A DNA stretch of 34,560 nt from positions 1 through 34,560 of the forward strand of contig JAPOQU010000123.1 in NCBI GenBank assembly GCA_026710545.1. Reading direction: 5' to 3'. Shown one piece after another: positions 7,528 through 15,569 of the stretch (the first letter of the stretch is position 1; every line of letters begins with the position of its first letter). Made by a program: the position numbers and the translations under genes. The DNA comes from Gammaproteobacteria bacterium (GTDB lineage Bacteria; Pseudomonadota; Gammaproteobacteria; Eutrophobiales; Eutrophobiaceae). Below the pieces are notes generated by a model, which made no database searches, had not been told where the DNA came from, and worked only from the letters and a program-made list of their open reading frames with translations.

Positions 7528-9894
7528 ATGACCGAGATTGGAAAATCCGTACGGCGTAAGGAAGACCGGCGTTTTATCACGGGCGCGGGGAGATACACGA
7601 GCGATGTCGAGTATGCCGGACAGGCGTATCTTTATATCGTGCGCGCGCAAACCGCACATGCCCGGATACTTAACATCGACACGTCGGCGGCGCGGGCCGC
7701 GCAAGGCGTTGTCGCGGTCTATACTGCCGCGGATCTCGATGCCGGCGGGATAGGCGATATGCAGGCGGGCTGGGTCATGTACAACCCTGACGGATCGCCA
7801 ATGCATGACGCCCCCCGTGAAGCGTTGGCGCGTGGGCGTATCCGCTATGTCGGGCAGCCGGTGGCGGCCGTGGTTGCTGAATCGGGTCTTCTTGCGAAAG
7901 ACGCAGCCGAACTGGTCGAACTCGATCTCGAGGAGCTGCCTGCCGTTGTGAACATAACCGACGCGACCGCTGAGAATGCTCCGAAGGTCTGGGACCACAT
8001 CCCTGCCAACCAATGCTTCGAGTGGATCATCGGCGATACCGGCGCGGTAGACGAGGCATTCGCGTCGGCAGCTCAAACCGTGGAGACCGACATCGTCCAG
8101 AACCGCCTGGTGGCCAATGCGCTCGAACCGCGCGCTGTGATTGCCGTCCATGATGCGAACAACGATGAATATACGCTTCATGCGTCGTGCCAGAATCCAC
8201 ATCTTCTGCGGACCTGGACCTGCACAAATTCGTTGCCGGTACCGGAATCCAGGCTCCGTATCGTTTCGGACGACGTCGGCGGTGGTTTCGGCTCCAAGAT
8301 TTACCAGTACTCGGAGGACCTGGTTGCCTTGTTTGCAGCCAGGGCTCTGGGCCGGCCGGTGAAATGGGTGGGCGAACGCAGCGAAGCCTTCGTTTCCGAT
8401 GCCCACAGCCGCGACCATGTAACCCATGCAAGCCTGGCGCTGGATTCTGAAGGAAAGTTTCTGGCCCTGCGTGTCGATACTGACGCCAACCTGGGCGCCG
8501 GGCTGTCGCAATACGGCGCCGCCATTCCGACCGTTTTCTACGCCACCATGATTTCGGGTGTGTACAAGATCCCGGCCATGACGATACGAGTGCGCGGCAT
8601 AATGACGAATACGGTGCCGGTGGACGCATACCGCGGGGCCGGACGCCCGGAAGCAACGTACCTGGTGGAACGGCTGGTCGATATCGCTGCGGAAGCGACC
8701 GGCATCGATCGCATCGGGATCAGGCGGCGCAATTTCATTCCGCCGGCGGAGTTCCCGTACCAGACGCCCCTGGGACTCGTTTATACCGAAGGCGCGTACG
8801 ATGAATGCGTCGACCGCGCACTGGAAAACGCGGACATGGAAGGGTACGACGCACGCAAGGCGGCATCAGGGGCCGCCGGCAAGCTGCGTGGATTAGGTGT
8901 AATCGTGTATACCGAGCAAGCCGGCGCGGCGCCATCCCAGGCGGCGATTGCTTTCGGCTCGGGACACGCTTTTTTCGAGGTTTCGACGGTCCGGGTAAAC
9001 CCGGATGGATCGGTGCGCGTCCTTACCGGCGCACACAGCCACGGACAGAGTCACGAGACGACGTTTGCCCAGATTGTCTCGGATCAGCTTGGCCTGCCCC
9101 TGGACGAGATCGAAATAGTCCACGGTGATACCAATCAACTGCCGTTCGGCATAGGCACTTATGCATCGCGCTCAATCAGCGCAGGCGGCAGCGCGGTGCT
9201 GTTAAGCACGGAGAAAATCATCGCCAAGGGCAAAAAGATCGCGGCACATATGCTTGAATGTGCGGCCGACGACATCGAATTCGTCGACGGGTTTTTCAAA
9301 CACAAGGATGCGGTCCACAGCTTGTCATTCAAGGAAATTGCACGCACCGCGTATGTCCCGGGGAACTATCCGATGGATCAGCTTGAGCCCGGGCTTGAAG
9401 AAACCACTTTTTTCGACCCGCCGAACTTCACTTTCCCTGCCGGCTGCCACATTTGCGAGGTCGAAATCGATCCGGAGACCGGCGAGACAAGGATCGATCG
9501 TTACACCGTCTGCGATGATTTCGGCCTGGTGATCAATCCGATGGTCGTACGCGGCCAGGTTGTCGGCGGCCTTGCCCAGGGTATAGGCCAGGCGCTTCTC
9601 GAAGACGCTGTATACGATGCCGATTCCGGCCAGCCGTTGAGCGCGTCCTTCCTCGATTACGCTATGCCGCGCGCGGATGATCTGCCGGCATTCGATGTTT
9701 CGGAACTGGATACGGTCTCGATATCAAATCCACTGGGCGCCAAGGGCGCCGGCGAGGGGGGAACCATCGGTGCGCCGGTTACCGTCATGAATGCCGTCAT
9801 CGACGCGCTCAAACCCGCCGGTGTCACCGACCTTTCAATGCCGGCAACACCCGCAAGGATCTGGTCGGCTATTCAAGCGGCAAACACCGGCTAG
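7528..9894 (+). CDS. Molybdopterin-binding (large) subunit of a xanthine dehydrogenase-family hydroxylase
   Basis: This 788-residue catalytic subunit has the normal family length. It begins with the aldehyde oxidase/xanthine dehydrogenase a/b hammerhead domain (SVRRKEDRRFITGAGRYTSD) and continues with the molybdopterin-binding domain, including GGGFGSK near residue 252 and the C-terminal GAKGAGEGG with the expected catalytic glutamate. The active-site loop reads AYRGAGR at residues 367-373. True carbon monoxide dehydrogenases carry AYRCSFR there, so this is a form-II-like or other hydroxylase and not a CO oxidiser. It likely hydroxylates an aldehyde or an aromatic/N-heterocyclic carbon using water. 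It needs small and FAD subunits; the only ones in view are at 1-1080. It lies 68 bases after the quinoprotein gene, suggesting linked oxidation steps. Confidence 0.95.
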   Translation: MTEIGKSVRRKEDRRFITGAGRYTSDVEYAGQAYLYIVRAQTAHARILNIDTSAARAAQGVVAVYTAADLDAGGIGDMQAGWVMYNPDGSPMHDAPREALARGRIRYVGQPVAAVVAESGLLAKDAAELVELDLEELPAVVNITDATAENAPKVWDHIPANQCFEWIIGDTGAVDEAFASAAQTVETDIVQNRLVANALEPRAVIAVHDANNDEYTLHASCQNPHLLRTWTCTNSLPVPESRLRIVSDDVGGGFGSKIYQYSEDLVALFAARALGRPVKWVGERSEAFVSDAHSRDHVTHASLALDSEGKFLALRVDTDANLGAGLSQYGAAIPTVFYATMISGVYKIPAMTIRVRGIMTNTVPVDAYRGAGRPEATYLVERLVDIAAEATGIDRIGIRRRNFIPPAEFPYQTPLGLVYTEGAYDECVDRALENADMEGYDARKAASGAAGKLRGLGVIVYTEQAGAAPSQAAIAFGSGHAFFEVSTVRVNPDGSVRVLTGAHSHGQSHETTFAQIVSDQLGLPLDEIEIVHGDTNQLPFGIGTYASRSISAGGSAVLLSTEKIIAKGKKIAAHMLECAADDIEFVDGFFKHKDAVHSLSFKEIARTAYVPGNYPMDQLEPGLEETTFFDPPNFTFPAGCHICEVEIDPETGETRIDRYTVCDDFGLVINPMVVRGQVVGGLAQGIGQALLEDAVYDADSGQPLSASFLDYAMPRADDLPAFDVSELDTVSISNPLGAKGAGEGGTIGAPVTVMNAVIDALKPAGVTDLSMPATPARIWSAIQAANTG

Positions 9895-9983
9895 GGCCGG
9901 ATCGCATATAGTTCGTAAACCATCCCGCTGCAGGCCGGGCAGGTGTCGATGACCATGCCGAAGACCTGTTTAGTGCGTTGTGT

Positions 9984-10646
9984 TCAGGGACGGCGAGGTG
10001 TGGCGGATTGCCGCCCGGCCCTTGGATCCCGCAGCCCCCGCCAATGCTGACTCGCCGGGAGAGCAGGCGTGCTGTGATGCAGGAGCGAGTGCAGCAGCAT
10101 TTCGTAGAGATCGTGGAATGCCTCCGATATCGTCAGCCCCGTGGAATCGCTGAAGTCAGGTTCGCGCAGCCGGTTGATGCTGGCGAACACGATTTCGGCG
10201 ACGAACGCCGGCAGCACATCCCGGAAGACGCCGGCCTTGACACCGTTTTCGATAATCCGGCACATGCCGTCGATACGCAGGCTTATGTGCCCCTGCCAAA
10301 GCGTTCGAGCCGGCTCCCATTCGTGGATGTCGGCGACCACGGCCTGGCTCAACCGCTCGGCGGCGCGCGCGCCGACCTCGAGGTACTCGTAGACCTGGCG
10401 TTCCGGATCCAGGGCGTTATCGGTCATATGGTCGGCTTCCTGCCTGATGCGGCTGAAAAAGTTGTCCAGGGCCTTCAGCACCAGCGCCTTCTTGCTCGGG
10501 GCAAGCTCATAGAGGGTGCGTTTCGAACACTTGAGACGCGCCGCGATCTCCGAGACGTTGAGCCGCGAGAACCCTTCGGCAAGGATGAGCGCTTCAAATG
10601 CCTCGAGTGTCTCTGCGCTGCGCTTGCTGATCGTTTTGCTATTCAC
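9984..10646 (-). CDS. TetR/AcrR-family transcriptional regulator
   Basis: A 220-residue regulator with a TetR-type helix-turn-helix near residues 20-66 (ILAEGFSRLNVSEIAARLKC followed by SKRTLYELAPSKKAL) and a longer ligand-binding helical domain. Start choice: a GTG at 10646 overlaps the last codons of the acyl-CoA synthetase by eight bases, giving translational coupling. This family usually represses its own operon and nearby catabolic genes until a small ligand, often an acyl-CoA or aromatic compound, binds. It is the only regulator gene inside the catabolic locus, which makes it the natural candidate to bind the GGTACC-type elements at 5237-5469 and 12252-12276. Helix 3 is not diagnostic of a named subfamily. 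Confidence 0.93.
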   Translation of the reverse strand: MNSKTISKRSAETLEAFEALILAEGFSRLNVSEIAARLKCSKRTLYELAPSKKALVLKALDNFFSRIRQEADHMTDNALDPERQVYEYLEVGARAAERLSQAVVADIHEWEPARTLWQGHISLRIDGMCRIIENGVKAGVFRDVLPAFVAEIVFASINRLREPDFSDSTGLTISEAFHDLYEMLLHSLLHHSTPALPASQHWRGLRDPRAGRQSATPRRP

Positions 10647-12159
10647 ACTCCTGCTCCATTTTCCGCAGTTTTGTCTTCAGCACCTTACCGTAGCTGCTTT
10701 TGGGCAGACTGTCCACCGTACGATAAAACCTGGGGCGCTTGAAGCGCGCAATATTATCGATGCAGAAACTATCGAAGCACTTGTCATCAATTTCCCCGTC
10801 CGTCGATGTCACCACGTAGGCAACGACAACCTCACCCCATTCGCGATCAGGCCGTCCGATAACCGCTACCTCCGACACGTCAGGATGCTTGATCAGGACT
10901 TCTTCCACCTCACGTGGATAGATATTCGTTCCACCGGAGATGATCAGGTCGTTTGAGCGATCCTTCAGGGTCAGGAATCCTTCCTCGTCAAAACAGCCGT
11001 AATCGCCCGTGTGCAACCAGCCGTTGCGCAAGGTTTCCGCACTCGCTTGCGGATTACGCCAGTAGCCGTTCATAACGGTTTCTCCTTGCACCAGCACCTC
11101 TCCCACTTCCCCTGTGGGAAGCCAGTCCCCTTCCGGGTCGGCGACACGTACCTGGACCGCACTCTGCGGCGTGCCCACCGAGGAAAGCCTCTGGAGCCAG
11201 CGGGGATGATCTTTCTCTGCATGGATGCGCGAATTCAAGGCAGTGATGGTCATGGGACTCTCTCCCTGACCGTATAGCTGTGCGAGCTTTGGTCCGTATC
11301 GTTCCAGTCCGGCAAGACAATCCTCCAGGTACATGGGGCCGCCGCCATAGATTATGGTTTTCAGGTTGGTGGTGTCGCTATCGGCCTGGTGATCCAGCAG
11401 CCGTTTCACCATGGTCGGGGCTGCAAAAAATACCGCGGCAGGCCAGGATTCGATCAAGTGATAAATCTCTTCAACATCAAATCCACCGGTTTCCGGGATC
11501 ACGTGACAACTTGCCTGCATGACATGGGCGAGTGCATAAACACCTGAACCGTGGCTCATGGGTGCTGCGTGCAGGATTGTCCGCCAGGGAGATTCCTGGT
11601 CGACATCCGCAAAATAACAAAACGAACTGGCAAGCAGGTTGCGATGACTGAGTACCGCACCCTTTGGTTTGCCCGTAGTGCCGCTGGTATAAAACAACCA
11701 GGCGGGATCCCGTGGTGCGCGGGAAACCACGGGTAACGGATCACATTCAAGTAACTGCCGGTAATCCTGAGCGGAAACGTCAACGACAGCTTCGAGCGTG
11801 TCCCCCGCAAGTGGCGCTATGGTCTCGACGAGATCGTGCGTGGCAAAACAGACCTTTGCCTGGCTGTTTTCCAGGATGTAAGAGAATTCGTTCTGGTGAA
11901 GTTTGGCATTGACCGGTACGGCGACCAGTCCTGCATGCCAGCACGCATACAGGATCTCCAGGTATTCCGGACAATTGCACATCGTCAAGGCGACACGGTC
12001 TCCCTGCTCAAGTCTGAAGTGCCCGGTCAATGCGGAGGCGAGGCGGGATACGCGTTCCGCCACTTCATTGTAGGTCCGCAAAACCGTCGAGCCTTTTGCG
12101 ATAGCAGGATACTCCGGGAAAGCACTCCCGGCTCGTTTCATGTGTATCGCAATGTTCAT
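10639..12159 (-). CDS. Acyl-CoA synthetase (AMP-forming, ANL superfamily)
   Basis: This 506-residue enzyme has the full set of adenylate-forming motifs: the P-loop YTSGTTGKPKGA near residue 172, the substrate motif LYGQGE near residue 293, the hinge region GWLHTGDYG with KDRSNDLIISGGTNIYPREV near residue 400, and the catalytic lysine motif PKSSYGKVLKTKL near the end. It activates a carboxylic acid to its acyl-adenylate and then to the CoA thioester in the cytoplasm. Length and the IISGGTNIYP motif suggest a medium/long-chain fatty acid or aromatic acid ligase; the substrate is not predictable. It is the first gene of a two-gene unit with the TetR regulator. An operator-like element lies about 95 bases upstream of its start. 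Its 3' end has a degenerate relative next to the MoxR gene at 15369. Confidence 0.95.
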   Translation of the reverse strand: MNIAIHMKRAGSAFPEYPAIAKGSTVLRTYNEVAERVSRLASALTGHFRLEQGDRVALTMCNCPEYLEILYACWHAGLVAVPVNAKLHQNEFSYILENSQAKVCFATHDLVETIAPLAGDTLEAVVDVSAQDYRQLLECDPLPVVSRAPRDPAWLFYTSGTTGKPKGAVLSHRNLLASSFCYFADVDQESPWRTILHAAPMSHGSGVYALAHVMQASCHVIPETGGFDVEEIYHLIESWPAAVFFAAPTMVKRLLDHQADSDTTNLKTIIYGGGPMYLEDCLAGLERYGPKLAQLYGQGESPMTITALNSRIHAEKDHPRWLQRLSSVGTPQSAVQVRVADPEGDWLPTGEVGEVLVQGETVMNGYWRNPQASAETLRNGWLHTGDYGCFDEEGFLTLKDRSNDLIISGGTNIYPREVEEVLIKHPDVSEVAVIGRPDREWGEVVVAYVVTSTDGEIDDKCFDSFCIDNIARFKRPRFYRTVDSLPKSSYGKVLKTKLRKMEQECE

Positions 12160-12251
12160 ATCCGGTCAGTCAAAACGGGGACCTCGAGCCAGCGATGAGA
12201 TCATTACCTTTGGGTGTCCGATCAGAATTTTATTTGTGGGTCGTGCAGTAA

Positions 12252-12276
12252 GCATATACCGTTTATGGTACCAGAG
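12252..12276 (+). promoter_or_regulatory. Extended operator candidate upstream of the acyl-CoA synthetase
   Basis: Twenty-five bases beginning GCATATACCGTTTATGG match the minus strand of 5445-5469 at 21 of 25 positions and contain the same TGGTACCA core. It lies in the 210-base gap before the ligase-TetR unit, so a TetR protein binding here would control itself. Confidence 0.55.
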
Positions 12277-12369
12277 CGAATAAATAATTACCCGGCGGTC
12301 CGATTACACCACGACGCCGGCAGACACTAACAAGTGAGGGTTTTATGGTGGCTGAATTCGAACGTTACA

Positions 12370-14511
12370 TTACGTCGTCAGCCGGCGGTAGATGTCGGCG
12401 ACTTTATGAGGAAGCTTGTGCACCTCATCGATTACCGCGTAGTTCGCCGCGCCGTACATGTGCGGCAAATACTCCTGCGCCTCGTTGTCGATGGTGATGC
12501 AGAACGCGTGGATGCCGCTCTGTTTCATTTCGAGCAAGGCGTGCCTGGTATCCTCGATGCCGTACTTGCCCTTGTAACCGCCGTAATCCTCGGGCCGCCC
12601 GTCCGACAGCGTGATCAGCAATTTGGTGCGGGCGCTGGTCAGGTGGAGCAGTTGGCCGAGGTGGCGGATCGGCGCGCCCATGCGCGTGTAGGCCTTCGGC
12701 CGGATCCCGCTGATCCGTTGCCGTACCTGCACATCGTAGGCATGTTCGAATTCCTTGATGCGATACACCTCGCAACGCTTGTTGGTGCGCCCGGAAAATC
12801 CGTAGATGGCATAGCGATCGCCCAGCATTTCCAGCGCCTCGCAGAGCAACACCAATGCCTCACGCTCGGCGTCGTTGACCCATCCAAGCGTCGAGCCACT
12901 CATATCGACCATGAACATGACCGCGATATTACGCTCCTGGTTGCGGTAGCGCGTGTGCAGGTATTCGCTCATTTCCCGGCCGTGCGCGGCATCGGCATAG
13001 GCCTCGATGACGGCATCGAGATCGATGTCGTCGCCGTCCGATTGGCGCCGCTGTAAGCGCGGCTCACCTAATACCGCCTCGAACGTTTTCTTGATCGATT
13101 TCAGCAAACCGCGATGTTTGTCCAGGGTTTCGTCAACGAACGATTCATCGCCCGGGGTTACCGCGAGTTCGCTCAGGGTGCAGAATCCGTCCCGAAAGCG
13201 TTGCCGTACATAATCCCATTCGTCGTACTTGAACGACCCTGGCAAGTTCGCATCGGTTTCGTTATCACTGCCGGTGCTCCCGGCTTGTGGTTGCAGCTCA
13301 TCGTTGTAATCGCCGAGGTCTGTCGGCTGCAGGTGCTGCTCGGGAATTTCGCCGAAATCCGCCATGATCGAGCTGATGAGTTCCTGCAGGTGCTCGGGAA
13401 CGTTGACGGCCTGGCCATCCATGGTCAACTCAACGTTGATCCCGGCGTTCTGTTCCCCGCCTTCGCTCATCGTGAACTCAATCATCTGCTTCGGCGACTC
13501 GTCCGCATCATCGCCGCCGCCGGCCGCATCCTGACCGTCGCGCAACGCCTGCAACGCACGTTGAAACCGGGTCTTTTCGCGATCGATGCGCGCGTACATG
13601 GCCTCGCGCACTTTGCCGGGGAACATCTCTCCCTGGTAATGCTTGAGCGGGGGCAGGGGCAGTGCCGAGAACTCGTCGATCAAGCGCAGCGAGTCTTCGC
13701 CCGTCGCGCCGGGTTCGATGAGGGCAGCGGCGCGCGCGCGCCACTGCGCCCATTGTGCGCCGGTTTCCGCATCCTTGTGCCCAAGGGCCTCGAATTCACG
13801 GTACAACCCGGGAAAATCGCGCGCCACGCATGCATCGAGTCGCAGGCACTCGAGCCGATTGAAGACCGGTATGGCGTCCCCGCTGGGAAAATGCCGGATC
13901 AGTTTTTCCACGACCTGGTAGCGCCAGGTCCCGTACCAGGTTTGCGCCCACAGGTGGGTGGCCGTCAGTTTATACAGCGCGAAGTTATCCTCGGCAACGG
14001 GGAATATGCCGAACGCGTCGGGCAGAAACAGCGATTCCGTGTCGGTGAACGTGGAGTGGTCACTGGCGATACGCAGTTCCCGTCCCCCCAGACCACGCAC
14101 GAAATGCCGCAGGAAGCCGCCGGCGTCCTCGAATTCGCAGCGCACGGAGCGCCCGGCGTAATCGGCAGCGAAGGCGCCGACGCCTTTGAGTATCTCGATT
14201 GCAGAGCCGAGGCCGCGGTTATCGAACGCCGTCATGGCGTGGTTAACCCAGTCGAGGACCCCGTCGCGGCCCAGCTTGCGGAACGCATCCGGCGCCATTG
14301 CGATAAATTGGGCAGCGAGTTCGTTATTCGAATGCGCGATTATCTCCGACCACTCGTATATGAAATCCTGGTGTGCCCGGTCCAGTGCGGCAATCTGCGC
14401 TATCAACTCATCGATTCGGGAATAGCGCTCGACCGCGCCTCCGGTGAATCGCTCCAGGTCCTTCCGGATACGAATACGGTTCAGGAAGTTCTGTGTGGCT
14501 TCCTCGCTCAT
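12370..14511 (-). CDS. VWA-domain protein, NorD/CoxE/CbbO-like
   Basis: The 713-residue protein has a long helical N-terminal half without a recognised fold, an acidic low-complexity middle (around residues 325-420), and a C-terminal von Willebrand A domain. The metal-ion-dependent adhesion motif DMSGS is at residues 536-540, with the later SDGRPEDYGGYKGKYGIEDT segment typical of NorD-like proteins. With a MoxR/CbbQ AAA+ partner, this class remodels or activates metalloenzymes: NorQD for nitric oxide reductase, CbbQO for Rubisco, CoxDE for the molybdenum CO dehydrogenase. No nitric oxide reductase or Rubisco gene is visible, so the molybdenum hydroxylase a few kilobases away is the nearest candidate client; that is inference. 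The ATPase gene ends six bases upstream, so the two form one operon. Confidence 0.93.
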   Translation of the reverse strand: MSEEATQNFLNRIRIRKDLERFTGGAVERYSRIDELIAQIAALDRAHQDFIYEWSEIIAHSNNELAAQFIAMAPDAFRKLGRDGVLDWVNHAMTAFDNRGLGSAIEILKGVGAFAADYAGRSVRCEFEDAGGFLRHFVRGLGGRELRIASDHSTFTDTESLFLPDAFGIFPVAEDNFALYKLTATHLWAQTWYGTWRYQVVEKLIRHFPSGDAIPVFNRLECLRLDACVARDFPGLYREFEALGHKDAETGAQWAQWRARAAALIEPGATGEDSLRLIDEFSALPLPPLKHYQGEMFPGKVREAMYARIDREKTRFQRALQALRDGQDAAGGGDDADESPKQMIEFTMSEGGEQNAGINVELTMDGQAVNVPEHLQELISSIMADFGEIPEQHLQPTDLGDYNDELQPQAGSTGSDNETDANLPGSFKYDEWDYVRQRFRDGFCTLSELAVTPGDESFVDETLDKHRGLLKSIKKTFEAVLGEPRLQRRQSDGDDIDLDAVIEAYADAAHGREMSEYLHTRYRNQERNIAVMFMVDMSGSTLGWVNDAEREALVLLCEALEMLGDRYAIYGFSGRTNKRCEVYRIKEFEHAYDVQVRQRISGIRPKAYTRMGAPIRHLGQLLHLTSARTKLLITLSDGRPEDYGGYKGKYGIEDTRHALLEMKQSGIHAFCITIDNEAQEYLPHMYGAANYAVIDEVHKLPHKVADIYRRLTT

Positions 14512-14517
14512 CTGGAG

Positions 14518-15384
14518 CTAGAATACCGACCGGCTGAGTTCGTGTATTGCCTGCAGCGTGTCCTCGTCGTCGGTCAGGGCCTGGGCGATAGCCGTGTCGG
14601 TTGCGACCACGGAGGCGATGTTTTCGCACATGAGCCTGGCCGCGTTGACCAGTAAGCGCGTGCTTGCGCCTTCATCCAGTCCGTTGCCTTTGAGGTTGCG
14701 CGTCATCGAACCGAACCTGACCAGTTGCTGAGCGGTGGCCGCTTCGATACCGGTTTCCTTCTCGATGATCGTCTGCTCCAGGTCCGCGTCCGGATAATTG
14801 AACTCCAGGGCGACGAAGCGCTGGCGCGTGCTCTGCTTGAGGTCCTTCAACACGCTTTGATAACCGGGGTTATACGAGATTGCCAGACAGAATTCCGGTG
14901 GGGCGGGCAGCAACTCGCCGAGTTTCTCGATGGGCAACAGGCGCCGGTCGTCGCACAGGGGATGGATGACGACAGAGGTATCCTTGCGCGCTTCGACGAT
15001 CTCGTCGAGATAGCAAATGCTGCCGTTGCGCACCGCGGAGGTCAGCGGCCCGTCGACCCAGACCGTCTCGCCGTCCTTGATCAGGTAACGGCCGACCAGA
15101 TCGGATGCCGTGAGGTCGTCATGGCATGCAACAGTGACCATCGGACGCTGCAGATACCAGGCCATATATTCGATGAACCGGGTCTTGCCGCAGCCGGTAG
15201 GCCCTTTGAGCAGCACCGGCAACTGGTTCCGGTATGCCGCGGCAAAGACGGAGATCTCATCCGCTATGGGTTCGTAATACGGTTCATCGGTGAGAACACT
15301 CGGTTCCATGTGCATGGCCGGCGCAGATATGCGCGCAGAGCCCCCGACGTTCCAGTGTTGGTGACTGACTGTTTTGCTATTCAT
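14518..15384 (-). CDS. MoxR/CbbQ/NorQ-family AAA+ ATPase
   Basis: This 288-residue ATPase has Walker A GPTGCGKT at residues 61-68, a Walker B-type segment [13 protein letters not shown] near residue 130, and the CbbQ/NorQ C-terminal domain. It is the hexameric motor partner of the VWA protein encoded directly downstream. The start is uncertain. The ATG at 15384 lies inside a relic of an acyl-CoA synthetase 3' end, and its first residues (MNSKT) resemble the start of the TetR protein at 10646, not the ATPase family. In-frame ATGs at 15315 and 15309 begin just before the conserved domain and would give a 263-265-residue protein, closer to the usual CbbQ length. The upstream extension may therefore be an acquired, non-conserved tail. 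Confidence 0.92.
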   Translation of the reverse strand: MNSKTVSHQHWNVGGSARISAPAMHMEPSVLTDEPYYEPIADEISVFAAAYRNQLPVLLKGPTGCGKTRFIEYMAWYLQRPMVTVACHDDLTASDLVGRYLIKDGETVWVDGPLTSAVRNGSICYLDEIVEARKDTSVVIHPLCDDRRLLPIEKLGELLPAPPEFCLAISYNPGYQSVLKDLKQSTRQRFVALEFNYPDADLEQTIIEKETGIEAATAQQLVRFGSMTRNLKGNGLDEGASTRLLVNAARLMCENIASVVATDTAIAQALTDDEDTLQAIHELSRSVF

Positions 15385-15494
15385 ACTCCTGATCCATTTC
15401 CCGTAGTTTTGTCTTCAGCGCCTTGAGACCCGCCAACCAGGCATGCTCTCGCCAGTACCGATCCGAATTTGCGGAAGGGAGGGGAACGAAGGCA
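15369..15494 (-). pseudogene. 3' relic of an acyl-CoA synthetase-like gene
   Basis: On the minus strand this stretch can be read as an open tail ending [13 protein letters not shown] and a TAG stop. It is nearly the same as the end of the intact acyl-CoA synthetase (LKTKLRKMEQECE). In both places the stop overlaps the start of the next gene in the same way (a MNSKT start). About 40 codons remain, and the further upstream part (SDRYWREHAWLAG) does not match the intact ligase, so it may be from a different gene or be scrambled. The upstream edge is cut by a palindromic repeat at 15496. I read it as the debris of a duplicated ligase-regulator junction. Confidence 0.6.
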
Positions 15495-15495
15495 G

Positions 15496-15519
15496 GGGGA
15501 CGGACTTAAGTCCGTCCCC
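15496..15519. repeat. REP-like palindrome
   Basis: GGGGACGGACTTAAGTCCGTCCCC is a perfect 24-base palindrome, similar in layout to the elements at 2101 and 2595 (GGGGAC arms around a TTAA centre) but with a different core. It abuts the 13-base tandem repeat that follows. Confidence 0.85.
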
Positions 15520-15564
15520 GGATTACGTCCCCGGATTACGTCCCCGGATTACGTCCCCGGATTA
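15516..15564. repeat. Tandem repeat, 13-base unit, 3.8 copies
   Basis: The unit CCCCGGATTACGT is repeated without change at 15516, 15529 and 15542, with a partial copy from 15555 to 15564. It lies immediately after the end of the second TonB-dependent receptor gene (minus strand) and starts inside the right arm of the palindrome, so it may have grown from that element by slippage. Confidence 0.9.
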
Positions 15565-15569
15565 AGGAA

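Noticed and set aside
6461..7528. 355-codon minus-strand frame opposite the quinoprotein gene
   Set aside because: The plus strand encodes a clear quinoprotein over the same bases; the antisense text has no domain signature.
7528..9894. CoxL of an aerobic CO dehydrogenase
   Set aside because: The active-site loop reads AYRGAGR and not AYRCSFR, so CO oxidation is not supported despite the MoxR/VWA genes nearby.
9895..9983. Short minus-strand text with a CPAC motif (about 27 codons)
   Set aside because: It is limited by a nearby stop, has no start with a ribosome-binding site and only one cysteine pair; too short to support.
13114..14655. 513-codon plus-strand frame across the VWA protein gene
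   Set aside because: It crosses the boundary of two well-supported minus-strand genes and has no recognisable domain.
12370..15384. norQ-norD of a denitrification cluster
   Set aside because: No norCB or other denitrification gene is present; only the general ATPase-VWA class can be supported.
15516..15564. CRISPR-like array
   Set aside because: Units are 13 bases with no spacers and no cas genes; it is a simple tandem repeat.
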